A DNA stretch of 64,000 nucleotides from positions 95,906-159,905 of the forward strand of contig ONBR01000005.1 of the NCBI GenBank assembly GCA_900316105.1, given 5' to 3'. The translations under genes and the position numbers were made by a program. Below are positions 1-7,699 of this stretch, in pieces. The notes under the pieces were generated by a model. That model was not told where the DNA came from and made no database searches. It was given only the letters and a program-made list of their open reading frames with translations. Numbering within the stretch: the first letter of the stretch is position 1; every line of letters begins with the position of its first letter. This DNA is from an uncultured Olsenella sp. Its GTDB lineage: Bacteria > Actinomycetota > Coriobacteriia > Coriobacteriales > Atopobiaceae.

Positions 1-1678
1 GCTTGGCCAGGTCCTCGGGGGCATCGGGTGCCTCCTGCTCCGCGCGGAGGGCTTCGACCTCGGCGCGCACCTCCTCCAGTGAGACATTAGGGACGGAGTC
101 TTTTGTCTCAGAGACATTAGGGACAGAGCCCGCTGCTACTGGCGTGGTGCCGGGCTGCTCCGTCCCCTTTGTCTCTGAGACAGAATGCTCCGTCCCTACT
201 GTCTCTGAGACAAAGTGCTCCGTCCCTACTGTCTCGGTGGGGACCAGGTCGACGAGGGCGTTGTGCTGGCTGCGGCAGACGAGCTCGTCCAGGAGGAGCT
301 CGAAGTAGCCCGTGTCCAGCTGGTCCTTCATGTGGTCAAGGGCATTCTGGAAGTGCAGGTAGTCCACGGGACGGTCGTCGTCGTAGAGCCAGCTTGCCAG
401 GGACATCATGGACAGGGCCACACCGTCGCCGTAAGAGCCCCAGTCGCCCTCACGGAGGTTGAACTCGGCCTGCGAGAGCGAGGCCACCAGACGCTGACGC
501 TCGATGCCGCTGGTCACCAGGTTGTGGCAGGTCTTCTCCACCAGGTCGCGGAACTTCTGGGCCACGCCGGGCTTTGCCCCCTTGAGCTCAAAGACGATCG
601 TGGGCTGCAGGGTCGAGTCCATAAGGGTCGCATAGAAGTCGTTGCCCAGGCCACTGTCCAGGATGACTCGCTTGAGGGGGGCGTCGTTGGAGCCAGCAAG
701 GGCGTCCAGGAGGATGCTCGTTGCCAGCACGCGCTCGCGATCAGCGGCGGTGCCCAGGACATAGGCCAGGCCCACGGCGGCGTTGTCGGGGGTCGTGGGC
801 ATGGTGACCGTCTTTGGGGTGGGGGTCACGGGTGTCTGCAGGACCAGGGGATTGGGGGCACCGGCGCCGCGGTCCGTGGCGCCCTGGAAGCGCTTGTCGA
901 TGAAGGCTAGCTCGCGGTCGATGTCCAGGTCGCCGTAGAGGATGGTGTAGGAATTGGCCAGGTTGTAGTGACGTGCGTGGGTGTCCAGGAACTTCTCGTA
1001 GGTCAGGCTGGGAATGACCTTGGGATCGCCGCCCGACTCGAATCCGTATGCCGTGTCGGGGAAGAGCTGGGCTGACAGGCTGTCCACAAGAACGTCGTCG
1101 GGGTTGGAGAGGGCTCCCTGCATCTCGTTGTAGACCACGCCGTTGTAGGAGAGCCTGCCCTCCTCGTCAGCCTCCAGGTGCCAGCCTTCCTGCTCAAAGA
1201 TACGCTTGCGATGATAGATGGCGGGATGGAGGACGGCGTCCAGGTAGACGTCCATGAGGTTCTCCAGGTCTTGGACGTTGGTGGAGGCCACAGGATACAT
1301 GGTCTTGTCCGGGAAGGTGAGGGCGTTCAGGAAGGTTTGCATGGAGGTCTTGAGCAGGTTGACGAAGGGCTCCTTGACGGGGAAGCGGTCGGATCCGCAG
1401 AGCACCGAGTGCTCCAGGATGTGGAAGACGCCGGTGCTGTCGGTTGGTGGGGTCTTGAAGGCGATGGAGAAGGACTTGTTGTTGTCGGGAACGGCAATCC
1501 AGAGGGCGCGGGCCCCAGAGGCATCGTGACGCAGGACGTAGGCCATACCGCCTAGCTCGTGCAGTCGTTCGACGGATGTGACGGTGAAGCCGGCGTGGTG
1601 GGTGCCCACTGCCAGCTGGGGGTCGGGCGTGGTAAAGGGCGTGCTTGCTGACCTGGTGGTCTGGGAGTCTTTGCTCAT
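1..1678 (-). CDS. M16C family zinc metallopeptidase (PreP/Cym1-like), partial
   Basis: The gene reads leftward from ATG 1676-1678, preceded by a strong GGAGGAATCGC ribosome site, and runs off the left edge, so about 559 N-terminal residues are visible of a family usually near 970-1000. The inverted zinc motif HILEH follows GVF around residue 88, and FPVKEPFVNLLKTSMQTFLN and a downstream FEQEGWHLE segment match the presequence-protease branch of M16, which degrades peptides in a closed chamber formed by two halves. Residues about 477-533 are a low-complexity stretch built from 30-base repeats (see separate entry) and fall where the family has its hinge between the two halves. The visible part lacks a signal peptide, which suggests a cytoplasmic enzyme. 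The family call is firm; the substrate is unknown. Confidence 0.9.
   Translation of the reverse strand, partial: MSKDSQTTRSASTPFTTPDPQLAVGTHHAGFTVTSVERLHELGGMAYVLRHDASGARALWIAVPDNNKSFSIAFKTPPTDSTGVFHILEHSVLCGSDRFPVKEPFVNLLKTSMQTFLNALTFPDKTMYPVASTNVQDLENLMDVYLDAVLHPAIYHRKRIFEQEGWHLEADEEGRLSYNGVVYNEMQGALSNPDDVLVDSLSAQLFPDTAYGFESGGDPKVIPSLTYEKFLDTHARHYNLANSYTILYGDLDIDRELAFIDKRFQGATDRGAGAPNPLVLQTPVTPTPKTVTMPTTPDNAAVGLAYVLGTAADRERVLATSILLDALAGSNDAPLKRVILDSGLGNDFYATLMDSTLQPTIVFELKGAKPGVAQKFRDLVEKTCHNLVTSGIERQRLVASLSQAEFNLREGDWGSYGDGVALSMMSLASWLYDDDRPVDYLHFQNALDHMKDQLDTGYFELLLDELVCRSQHNALVDLVPTETVGTEHFVSETVGTEHSVSETKGTEQPGTTPVAAGSVPNVSETKDSVPNVSLEEVRAEVEALRAEQEAPDAPEDLAK
81..247. repeat. In-frame 30-base repeats, inverted halves, inside the M16C gene
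   Basis: Units of 30 bases with core CTCCGTCCC...GTCTCTGAGACA lie at 158-187, 188-217 and 218-247. Inverted copies (GAGACATTAGGGACGGAG) start at 81 and 111. The centre GTCTCWGAGAC is palindromic. Because the unit is 10 codons, the array is translated without frame change as repeats resembling ETVGTEHSVS. It lies in the predicted hinge of the peptidase. Confidence 0.85.
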
Positions 1679-1826
1679 GCGATTCCTCCGTGTTCGGATA
1701 TGCTGTGGCGCCGCATACTCGCACGGGTTGCACGATGCCATGCGGCTAAGATTCCATATGGTGTCCTGTCAACTGTACCCAATATTGAAATGTGGTCGAT
1801 GCAGGCACGAAAAAGGAGTAATCTGC

Positions 1827-1855
1827 ATGTAAACAAACAATTTGTTTGTTTACAT
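1827..1855. promoter_or_regulatory. Perfect 29-bp palindrome, probable repressor operator
   Basis: ATGTAAACAAACAA, one central T, then the exact reverse complement TTGTTTGTTTACAT. It is strikingly AT-rich for this genome and ends 27 bases before the EamA transporter start, the usual place for an operator of a TetR- or GntR-like repressor. A T-rich stretch follows, so an attenuator-like hairpin is an alternative. No regulator gene sits next to it. Confidence 0.6.
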
Positions 1856-1882
1856 TACAAATAGTTTTTTCTTTGGAGTCAC

Positions 1883-2827
1883 ATGGGCGTGGAAGAGAAG
1901 GATACCGAGGTCACGGGAGCTGGGGAGCTTGAGGCAGCTCGGAACGTTCGTCACTCGAAGCTGGTCATGGGGACCATCATGGCTCTGGCTGGAGGCACCC
2001 TCTGGGGAATGAACGGCACGGTGGCCAGCATGCTCATGAAGAACTATGGGGTGGACCCGCTCTGGATTATCTGCGTCAGGGAGCTCTTTGCATGCTGGCT
2101 TTTCCTTCTGATGGCGCGACTCCGCACTCCGGGAAAGATTTCCGAGGTCCTGCACAGCAAGGAGGCCATGAAGAGCATCTTTGCCGTGTCGATAGGCTCG
2201 ATTCTCTTCTCGCAGGTCGCCTACATCCAAGCCATCCACGCCACCAACTCCGCCACTGCCACGGTCCTTCAGAGCCTCAACGTGTTGATCGTGATGGTCT
2301 ATGTCTGTCTGGTCAACCACCGTCGGCCCCACAGGCGCGAACTCGTTGGCCTGGTCCTAGCTACCCTGGGTACCTTCCTCATCGTGACGGGAGGAGACTT
2401 TGGCACCCTGCAGCTGCCGCCCCTGGGCATCTTCTGGGGCCTGATGACTGCCACGGCCGCTGCCGTCCTGGCCGTCCAACCCCTCAAGCCCATGACTCGC
2501 TGGGGCAACTTTACGGTCAATGGCCTGGCCTTTCTGATTTCGAGCGTCCTCATCTCACTCTACTACCAGCCTTGGGCACACATGCCTACTCTGGATGCCA
2601 CGGGTTGGGGCCTGGTGGCCTTCTCGGTGGTCCTGGGCACCTTTGGCGCCTACGGTCTCTACCTGGCAGGCGTCCACAAGGTCGGCTCCATCCGGGGCAC
2701 CATGCTGGGCACCTCTGAGCCCGTCATGGCCACCATCTCTACGGTCCTTCTGATGGGCACGGTCTTTACCCCCACGGACCTGATCGGCTTCGCCTTGATC
2801 CTGATCATGGTCTTTCTGACGGCTTAG
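1883..2827 (+). CDS. EamA/DMT family membrane transporter
   Basis: A 314-residue protein with about ten hydrophobic segments arranged as two EamA repeats. The first starts at GTIMALAGGTLWGMNGTVAS (around residue 31) and the second near LPPLGIFWGLMTATAAAVLA (around residue 175). Such proteins export small metabolites across the cytoplasmic membrane; the substrate cannot be read from sequence. GGAG at 1874-1877 precedes the ATG. The long palindrome just upstream suggests dedicated repression. The gene stands alone between the divergent M16C peptidase and the downstream ArsC-like gene. Confidence 0.85.
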   Translation: MGVEEKDTEVTGAGELEAARNVRHSKLVMGTIMALAGGTLWGMNGTVASMLMKNYGVDPLWIICVRELFACWLFLLMARLRTPGKISEVLHSKEAMKSIFAVSIGSILFSQVAYIQAIHATNSATATVLQSLNVLIVMVYVCLVNHRRPHRRELVGLVLATLGTFLIVTGGDFGTLQLPPLGIFWGLMTATAAAVLAVQPLKPMTRWGNFTVNGLAFLISSVLISLYYQPWAHMPTLDATGWGLVAFSVVLGTFGAYGLYLAGVHKVGSIRGTMLGTSEPVMATISTVLLMGTVFTPTDLIGFALILIMVFLTA

Positions 2828-2927
2828 TCCCTAGCCAGGTCGACAGCAGCTGGCTTTCCCTTGCAAAGCGCCTGGTTTGGGCGAAAACTACGATGTTGTT
2901 GCGCGACGAATAGAGACGAGGGAGCTC

Positions 2928-3269
2928 ATGAACATCCAGATATTCGGTACCAATAAGGGCTTTGATACAAAGAAGGCACAGCGCTGGTTCAAGGAGCGTC
3001 GCATAAAGTTCCAGTTCGTGAACCTCAAGGAGAAGGACATGAGCAAGGGCGAGCTCCGCTCGGTGATCAGCGCCGTTGGCGGCATCGACAAGCTAGTGGA
3101 CCCAAAGGCAAAGGACCAGGACACCGCGACCCTGATGCAGTACCTGTCCCAGGACCAGAAGTTCGAGAAGCTCCTGGAAAACCAGGAGATTCTGAAGCAG
3201 CCCATAGTCCGCAACGGCAAACAGGCGACCGTAGGCTACGTTCCCGAAGTCTGGGAAAGCTGGAAGTAA
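2928..3269 (+). CDS. ArsC/Spx-fold thioredoxin-like protein lacking the catalytic cysteine
   Basis: A 113-residue protein that opens with MNIQIFGTNKGFDTKKAQRW, the beta-strand and helix seen in the ArsC/Spx family, and ends with the family's substrate-loop region KQPIVRNGKQATVGY. In relatives the loop after the first strand carries the redox cysteine (typically KKC.DTKKA); here the position is glycine, and the whole protein contains no cysteine. Classical arsenate reductase or disulfide chemistry is therefore unlikely; it may bind a partner as Spx binds RNA polymerase, or be decaying. ATG 2928 was chosen for its GAGGGA ribosome site. Confidence 0.75.
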   Translation: MNIQIFGTNKGFDTKKAQRWFKERRIKFQFVNLKEKDMSKGELRSVISAVGGIDKLVDPKAKDQDTATLMQYLSQDQKFEKLLENQEILKQPIVRNGKQATVGYVPEVWESWK

Positions 3270-3324
3270 AAAGTCCAGGAAGCTTGGCAGAAAGAAATGG
3301 CCATCAAACACATAAAGACTGACA

Positions 3325-3350
3325 GGCAGCCCGTGGGCTGCCCCAAATTT
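3325..3350 (+). terminator. Possible weak terminator hairpin
   Basis: GGCAGCCC and GGGCTGCC are separated by only GT, followed by CCAAATTT. The stem is good but the T-tract is poor. It lies about 55 bases past the ArsC-like stop codon. Confidence 0.4.
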
Positions 3351-3370
3351 CCCTCACGTTAAAAAGACCT

Positions 3371-3515
3371 GCGAAGGGTCAAATTACGAACCGAGAGGAG
3401 GCCCGGCACCTTGTTCCAGGCACAGTTTCGCAGCGGCCGCGCTACGCGCGAAGCGAGCTGTCTGAGCGCTGGGGCAAAGTGGCGGGCCTCCCCCTCAGGT
3501 TAGGTTTGACCCTTT
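3371..3515. repeat. Long imperfect inverted repeat between convergent genes
   Basis: The left arm 3371-3409 pairs with the right arm 3479-3515 over roughly 37 positions with few mismatches (GAAGGGTCAAA with TTTGACCCTTT, GAGGCCCG with CGGGCCTC). The loop of about 70 bases contains GCGCTACGCGC and AGCTGTCTGAG. The right arm ends just before the stop of the universal stress protein gene, so it probably ends transcription from both sides; a stable small RNA is an alternative. Confidence 0.6.
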
Positions 3516-3520
3516 GTTCC

Positions 3521-3970
3521 TTACTTGATTACGAGGGTGTCGCACTTTGCGTTGCGGGTCAGGAAGGTCGAAATCGAACCCAGCAATGCGTACTTGATGG
3601 AAGACAGTCCTCGGGCTCCGCAGATGATCAGGTCGGGCTCGATCACGTCAATCATCTCGTCCTTGAGGGTCTCGCGAATGCGACCGGCCTTGATCACAAC
3701 CTCGATCTTCTTGATGGAACCCTCGGCCTCTGCCTTCTTTATGTCTTCCGCGATGGAGTTCAGGAACTCCTGCTTGAGGTTGTCGATGAGCTCGGTGGGG
3801 TAGGTGCCTGCCGTCTCCAGGGCCGTCGAGTCGATAACGTGACCTATGTAAAGCTCCGAGTTGTTGTTTGCTGCCATGATGATGGCGCGGTCGAGCACCT
3901 TCTGTTGCATCTCGCTTCCGTCGAGTGTGACGAAGATCTTGTCGTATCCCAGACTCTGATAATCGGTCAT
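3521..3970 (-). CDS. Universal stress protein (UspA family)
   Basis: A 149-residue single-domain Usp. The N-terminal strand KIFVTLDGSEMQQKVLDRA and the C-terminal nucleotide-binding signature G-x2-G-x9-G-S (in GARGLSSIKYALLGSIS) fit the ATP-binding Usp subgroup. Members are cytoplasmic dimers induced by starvation or stress; the specific role is unknown. The gene is monocistronic and points toward the ArsC-like gene. Its 3' end abuts a long inverted repeat. Confidence 0.9.
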   Translation of the reverse strand: MTDYQSLGYDKIFVTLDGSEMQQKVLDRAIIMAANNNSELYIGHVIDSTALETAGTYPTELIDNLKQEFLNSIAEDIKKAEAEGSIKKIEVVIKAGRIRETLKDEMIDVIEPDLIICGARGLSSIKYALLGSISTFLTRNAKCDTLVIK

Positions 3971-4233
3971 GGTGCTACCTCCCAGAAAACCATCGATACC
4001 GTAAAGTGCATACAGGGCGCAACGGAAAGGGACGAGACGCCCCGAATGCCTCCTGCCTGCGCCTTTCTCAAGTGTACCCTTGGCCTCCTACCGCATTGCT
4101 TTCAGGCTCGCCCTGTGCCGCTCGCCTTCCGCGAACGTCGTGCAAGAGGTGGTGCTTGCATGATTTTTCCCATTTGTACGACGTAAGGTGTCACTATCTG
4201 TGAAGCTATGAACTCGCGCGTTAGGAGGTTTGC

Positions 4234-5193
4234 GTGAATCCAATCGACATATTCAATGCCGTTCTCTATGGCGTGGTCGAGGGCATTACCGAGTGGCTGC
4301 CCGTCTCCTCAACGGGACACATGCTTCTACTGGACCAGTTCGTGCGCCTTGGGGTCTCCACTGATTTTTGGAACATGTTCCTCGTGGTCATCCAACTGGG
4401 CGCCATCCTGGCCGTCTGCGTTCTCTTCTTTCATGAGCTCAATCCCTTCTCGCCCAGCAAGAGCTCGGACGAGCGCCGCTTCACCTGGTCGCTCTTGGCA
4501 AAGATCATCGTTGCCTGCCTACCGGCTGCCATCGTAGGTATCCCCCTGGATGATTGGATGGAGGAGCACCTGGGCAGCCCCTTTGTCATTGCCGCTGCGT
4601 TGATCGTCTACGGCATCCTCTTCATCGTGATCGAAAATGCCCGCGAGCGTAAGGCGGAGGCTCTGGCCCTGGAGGCTTCCGTCGGCCGCGTTGGCTCAAG
4701 GGCCGGCAGCTCTCCACGCCATATGGCTCGGCCCAAGGTGCAGGAGGATGCCCCCCGTGCCGCCGCCTTGGCCGACAGAGACGCCCGCGTCCAATCCATC
4801 CAGGAGCTGGGCTGGGGCACTGCCATCGGAATCGGCATCTTCCAGATCCTGTCCATGGTGCCTGGCACCTCCCGCTCGGGATCTACGATCATTGGCGGAC
4901 TCCTTCTTGGCTGCTCTCGTGCGGTTGCAGCCGAGTTCACCTTCTACCTCGCAGTTCCCGTTATGGTTGGCGCCAGCGGGCTTAGGCTCTTCAAGTTCAT
5001 CCACGCGGGCAATGTCCTTGCTGCCAACGAGCTGGTCATCCTGGTTGTCGGCTGCGTCGTCGCCTTCGCTGTCTCGCTTGCTGCGATTCGCTTCCTGATG
5101 GGCTTCGTGAAGAAGCATGACTTCAAACCCTTTGGCTGGTACCGCATCATCCTGGGCGTCGTGGTCATAGCCTACTTCCTCCTCTGTAGGTAA
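4234..5193 (+). CDS. uppP: Undecaprenyl-diphosphate phosphatase
   Basis: A 319-residue polytopic membrane enzyme that dephosphorylates undecaprenyl diphosphate to recycle the lipid carrier for cell-wall synthesis; it also gives bacitracin tolerance. Both signatures are present: VEGITEWLPVSSTGHM near residue 14, with the catalytic glutamates and histidine, and PGTSRSGSTIIGGLLLG around residue 210. GTG 4234 is the start, preceded by TAGGAGG at 4222-4228. The protein is about 45-50 residues longer than usual because of a charged Ala/Arg-rich insert at about residues 138-190 between membrane segments. Confidence 0.95.
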   Translation: MNPIDIFNAVLYGVVEGITEWLPVSSTGHMLLLDQFVRLGVSTDFWNMFLVVIQLGAILAVCVLFFHELNPFSPSKSSDERRFTWSLLAKIIVACLPAAIVGIPLDDWMEEHLGSPFVIAAALIVYGILFIVIENARERKAEALALEASVGRVGSRAGSSPRHMARPKVQEDAPRAAALADRDARVQSIQELGWGTAIGIGIFQILSMVPGTSRSGSTIIGGLLLGCSRAVAAEFTFYLAVPVMVGASGLRLFKFIHAGNVLAANELVILVVGCVVAFAVSLAAIRFLMGFVKKHDFKPFGWYRIILGVVVIAYFLLCR

Positions 5194-5267
5194 GAAGACA
5201 TAGCGACATCGGCGCGGTAGGTAATGGCACCTGCCGCGCCTTCTTTCAAGCGAAATGTAGTCCCGCC

Positions 5268-5801
5268 TTGAACCCGTCTCTCCCTTTCGACCTGCTCGGC
5301 TTTGACCTGGACGGGACCACCATTCCTAGCGACGGAGAAGTGGTGCCCCAGCGCACCATGGACGCCCTCTCGGCAGCGCACGATGCTGGCACAGTCGTTA
5401 CCGTTGTGACGGGGCGACCTCTGGACATGCTGGGCTTCATCTCGGGCGAACCGTGGCTTGACTACCTGGTCACCCTCAATGGCGCCCTGGCCAGGCAGGG
5501 TGGGGACTTTCACACGGTCTATGGGCTGGCCTTCGAGCCCGCACAGGTTGATTCAATCCTAAAGGTTGCTGACGCGGAGGGCGGTGGTGGTTGGTTTGCC
5601 TTTCAGGGGGATCGCAGCCTCATGCAGGAGGACGTTCTCAGCTACATGATGCACGACCTGCGCCATACCCGTGAGCAGCTGGAGAGCAGGTTTCCCGCCA
5701 GTGGCCCAGTGGATCGAATTCTACTTGGCCTAGCGATTCTTCTTGCGGCTTGTCACAACTGGACGAGCATGGCCTTGCAGCCTGCGAGGACGTCTGTATA
5801 G
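5268..5801 (+). pseudogene. Truncated Cof-type HAD phosphatase
   Basis: The reading frame starts (probably TTG 5268, with only a weak ribosome site) like a Cof-family sugar or nucleotide phosphatase: motif I FDLDGTTIP and motif II VVTVVTGRP are intact. Homology stops at about position 5725, around residue 150, and the rest of the frame is antisense to the end of the next gene. Motifs III and IV (Lys and GDxxND), needed for Mg and the phosphoenzyme, are missing, as is roughly the last 110 residues. It is most likely a remnant left by a deletion or recombination. A full-length paralogue lies at 34647-35465. Confidence 0.75.
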
Positions 5802-6265
5802 GTAACGTCGAAGTTGTGGGTGTACCAGGGGTCGGCCACGTCACGCGGGTGTCCGGTCCAATCCATGAGGAGGGAAACCTTTCCCTCTGGATCGGCGCGG
5901 CGTGCCAGGTCCTCGCTCACAGGGTCCCAGTCCCAGCCAAAGCCGGTTTCTCCCGACAAGAGCCGATACATACCCGCCAGATTCTCTGCGTCCATTCCCA
6001 CGATGTGGTCAAAGCTGTCATAGTCGGCAGTGCCCATTTGCCTGGAGCTGTGGTGCCCACAGGGAATGCCCACCTGGGCCAGCTTTCGGCGCGTGCCGGG
6101 ATGGACGTCGTTTCCGATTTCCTCGCGGGAGGTGGCTGCCGAGTCCACGAAAAAGTCGTTCTCCCGTCCCTCGCGGCGCGCCAGCTCGGTAAAGACAAAC
6201 TGGGCCATGGTGGATCTGCAGATGTTTCCGTGGCAGACGAAGAGAATACGCTTCTTTGCAGTCAT
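5753..6265 (-). CDS. Low molecular weight protein-tyrosine phosphatase
   Basis: A 170-residue phosphatase with the P-loop CHGNICRST (C-x5-R-S/T) directly after the first strand and the general-acid DPW near the C-terminus (DVADPWY). This family removes phosphate from protein tyrosines, in bacteria often on exopolysaccharide tyrosine kinases or arginine phosphosites. ATG 6265 was chosen because AGAGGACCC precedes it; an upstream TTG at 6277 lacks a site. No tyrosine kinase is nearby. Its 3' end is fused to the truncated HAD gene on the other strand. Confidence 0.9.
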   Translation of the reverse strand: MTAKKRILFVCHGNICRSTMAQFVFTELARREGRENDFFVDSAATSREEIGNDVHPGTRRKLAQVGIPCGHHSSRQMGTADYDSFDHIVGMDAENLAGMYRLLSGETGFGWDWDPVSEDLARRADPEGKVSLLMDWTGHPRDVADPWYTHNFDVTYTDVLAGCKAMLVQL

Positions 6266-6278
6266 GGGTCCTCTCAAA

Positions 6279-6310
6279 GTGTGACGGTTACCCCTGGGGT
6301 ATTTGTCACG
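6279..6310. repeat. TGTGAC/CCCCTGGGG intergenic palindrome, copy 1
   Basis: GTGAC at 6281-6285 pairs with GTCAC at 6305-6309 around a TACCCCTGGGGTA core. It fills the gap between the stop of the secreted coiled-coil gene and the start of the phosphatase gene. Related copies lie at 11922, 17550, 33932 and 39579. It can fold as a hairpin terminator but has no T-tract. Confidence 0.7.
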
Positions 6311-7564
6311 CTAGATTCGCTGCATCTGGGCAGAGACGGACGCGTACCAGTTGCTCCAGGTGGGTGGGCAGTATTTCTTTGCCATGGAAGGCGTGAGGTA
6401 GCCGCCGTAGCCCCTTGCGATGCCGGACACGTGGGCGCGGATGGCGGTGTCCCAGTCGGGCCAGCTGGACCTGCCCCAGCCCCAGGCGTTGTGGGGACGG
6501 AAGCAGACGGCGCCGCGTCCGCTCTCGACGTTGGAAATGGCGGGGGAGAGGCGAGGGTCCACGCCGTAGTCCCAGGCCGCTTCCGCGAAGGTCTTTCCGT
6601 GGCCAGCCAGGGGGGACCCTGCCAGGTAGGAGTCGATGCGGCTGGTCCACTGGGCCACGAAGGCACTCTTGTCGCTGGACCAGTTGACATTGGAGGCTGA
6701 TGAGGCGGAGCTTGCCGAGCTGCTGGTCTTGCTGGGCTGGCTTTGTTGGGATGTGGGCTGGCTCTGCTGGGGCGTGGTTTGAGCGCTGGAGCTCGCCGAG
6801 GAATCATCCTGCTGCTCTTGCTGTCCCTGGCTCTGCTCCGTGTCCTGGCTGGTTTCCTGCTGGGTTTGGGTGGGCACTTCGACAGTTGCTGTGTTGCCTG
6901 ACTCCGTGGTGAAGGTCTGGCCCTGGGTGGCGGCAGCGGCTGCCTCCTCAAGGGCCCTCTGTGCCTCCTCGGCCTCGCGCTGCTGCTCCTCCTCCATCTT
7001 CTTTTGCAGGTCCTGGCGGGCGCGCGTGGCGTCGTCCAGTGCCTCCTTTGCGGCGGCCTTCTGCTGTTCTGCCTCCGCCTTCTGCTTGCCCAGGTCATCC
7101 TGGGTGGCCTGGGCCTCTTGGGTCAGCTGGACCAGGTTGCCTACCTGCTCGGCATTGCGATCCGAGATGACCTCCAGGTACTGGATGGATTCGATGAAGT
7201 CACCCAGGCTCTGTGAGTCCAAAAGGACGCCGATGAGGTCGGGTGCGCTCTGTTGCATCTTGTACTGGGCGATGAGCCCCTGGGAGGCTTGGTCCCTGGC
7301 CTCGGGCAACTGCTGGTTGAGCTCGTCCAACTTTTGCTGGTTCTGCTCGATCTGACCTTCCAGCTCGCTTACCCTTTTGGTGGCGTCTTCGTATGCGGAA
7401 TTGCTAGCGCCAATCTGATTTTGTGAGGCGTCAATCTGCTGCTTGAGCTCGTCAAGCGTATCCGCAAGGGCGGTATGCGGATAGGGCACCGTTCCCCCAA
7501 GTCCCGCGAGGACGATGGCAGATGCCATCAGAAGTGCGGTTCCCCTGAGCCTGAGCTTGTACAA
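6311..7564 (-). CDS. Secreted coiled-coil protein with C-terminal lysozyme/glucosaminidase-like domain
   Basis: A 417-residue exported protein. TTG 7564 is the likely start, 4 bases after AGGGAGGT. The first 38 residues form a signal peptide ending near ALADTLDEL. Residues about 40-220 are a Gln/Glu/Ala-rich coiled coil like those of PcsB- or CwlO-type hydrolases. A Ser/Gln/Thr-rich linker (about 240-310) follows. The last 105 residues, with FAEAAWDYGVDP, NVESGRG and AWGWGRSSW, resemble bacterial transglycosylase/glucosaminidase folds; E in VESGRG is the candidate catalytic residue. It probably cuts peptidoglycan during growth or division. A -10-like TATAAA lies upstream at 7625-7630 (complement). 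Confidence 0.8.
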   Translation of the reverse strand: MYKLRLRGTALLMASAIVLAGLGGTVPYPHTALADTLDELKQQIDASQNQIGASNSAYEDATKRVSELEGQIEQNQQKLDELNQQLPEARDQASQGLIAQYKMQQSAPDLIGVLLDSQSLGDFIESIQYLEVISDRNAEQVGNLVQLTQEAQATQDDLGKQKAEAEQQKAAAKEALDDATRARQDLQKKMEEEQQREAEEAQRALEEAAAAATQGQTFTTESGNTATVEVPTQTQQETSQDTEQSQGQQEQQDDSSASSSAQTTPQQSQPTSQQSQPSKTSSSASSASSASNVNWSSDKSAFVAQWTSRIDSYLAGSPLAGHGKTFAEAAWDYGVDPRLSPAISNVESGRGAVCFRPHNAWGWGRSSWPDWDTAIRAHVSGIARGYGGYLTPSMAKKYCPPTWSNWYASVSAQMQRI

Positions 7565-7699
7565 GTTGACCTCCCTGCAGCACGCGTCGGTGCGTTTGAG
7601 CTTCAAAAGATGCGTAGTTGCCTCTTTATAGTAACCGCTTAGGTGGTCATACACCCATCCTGCAAAAGCGCACGCGTGCCTAACGCATTTCCCCTGCGG

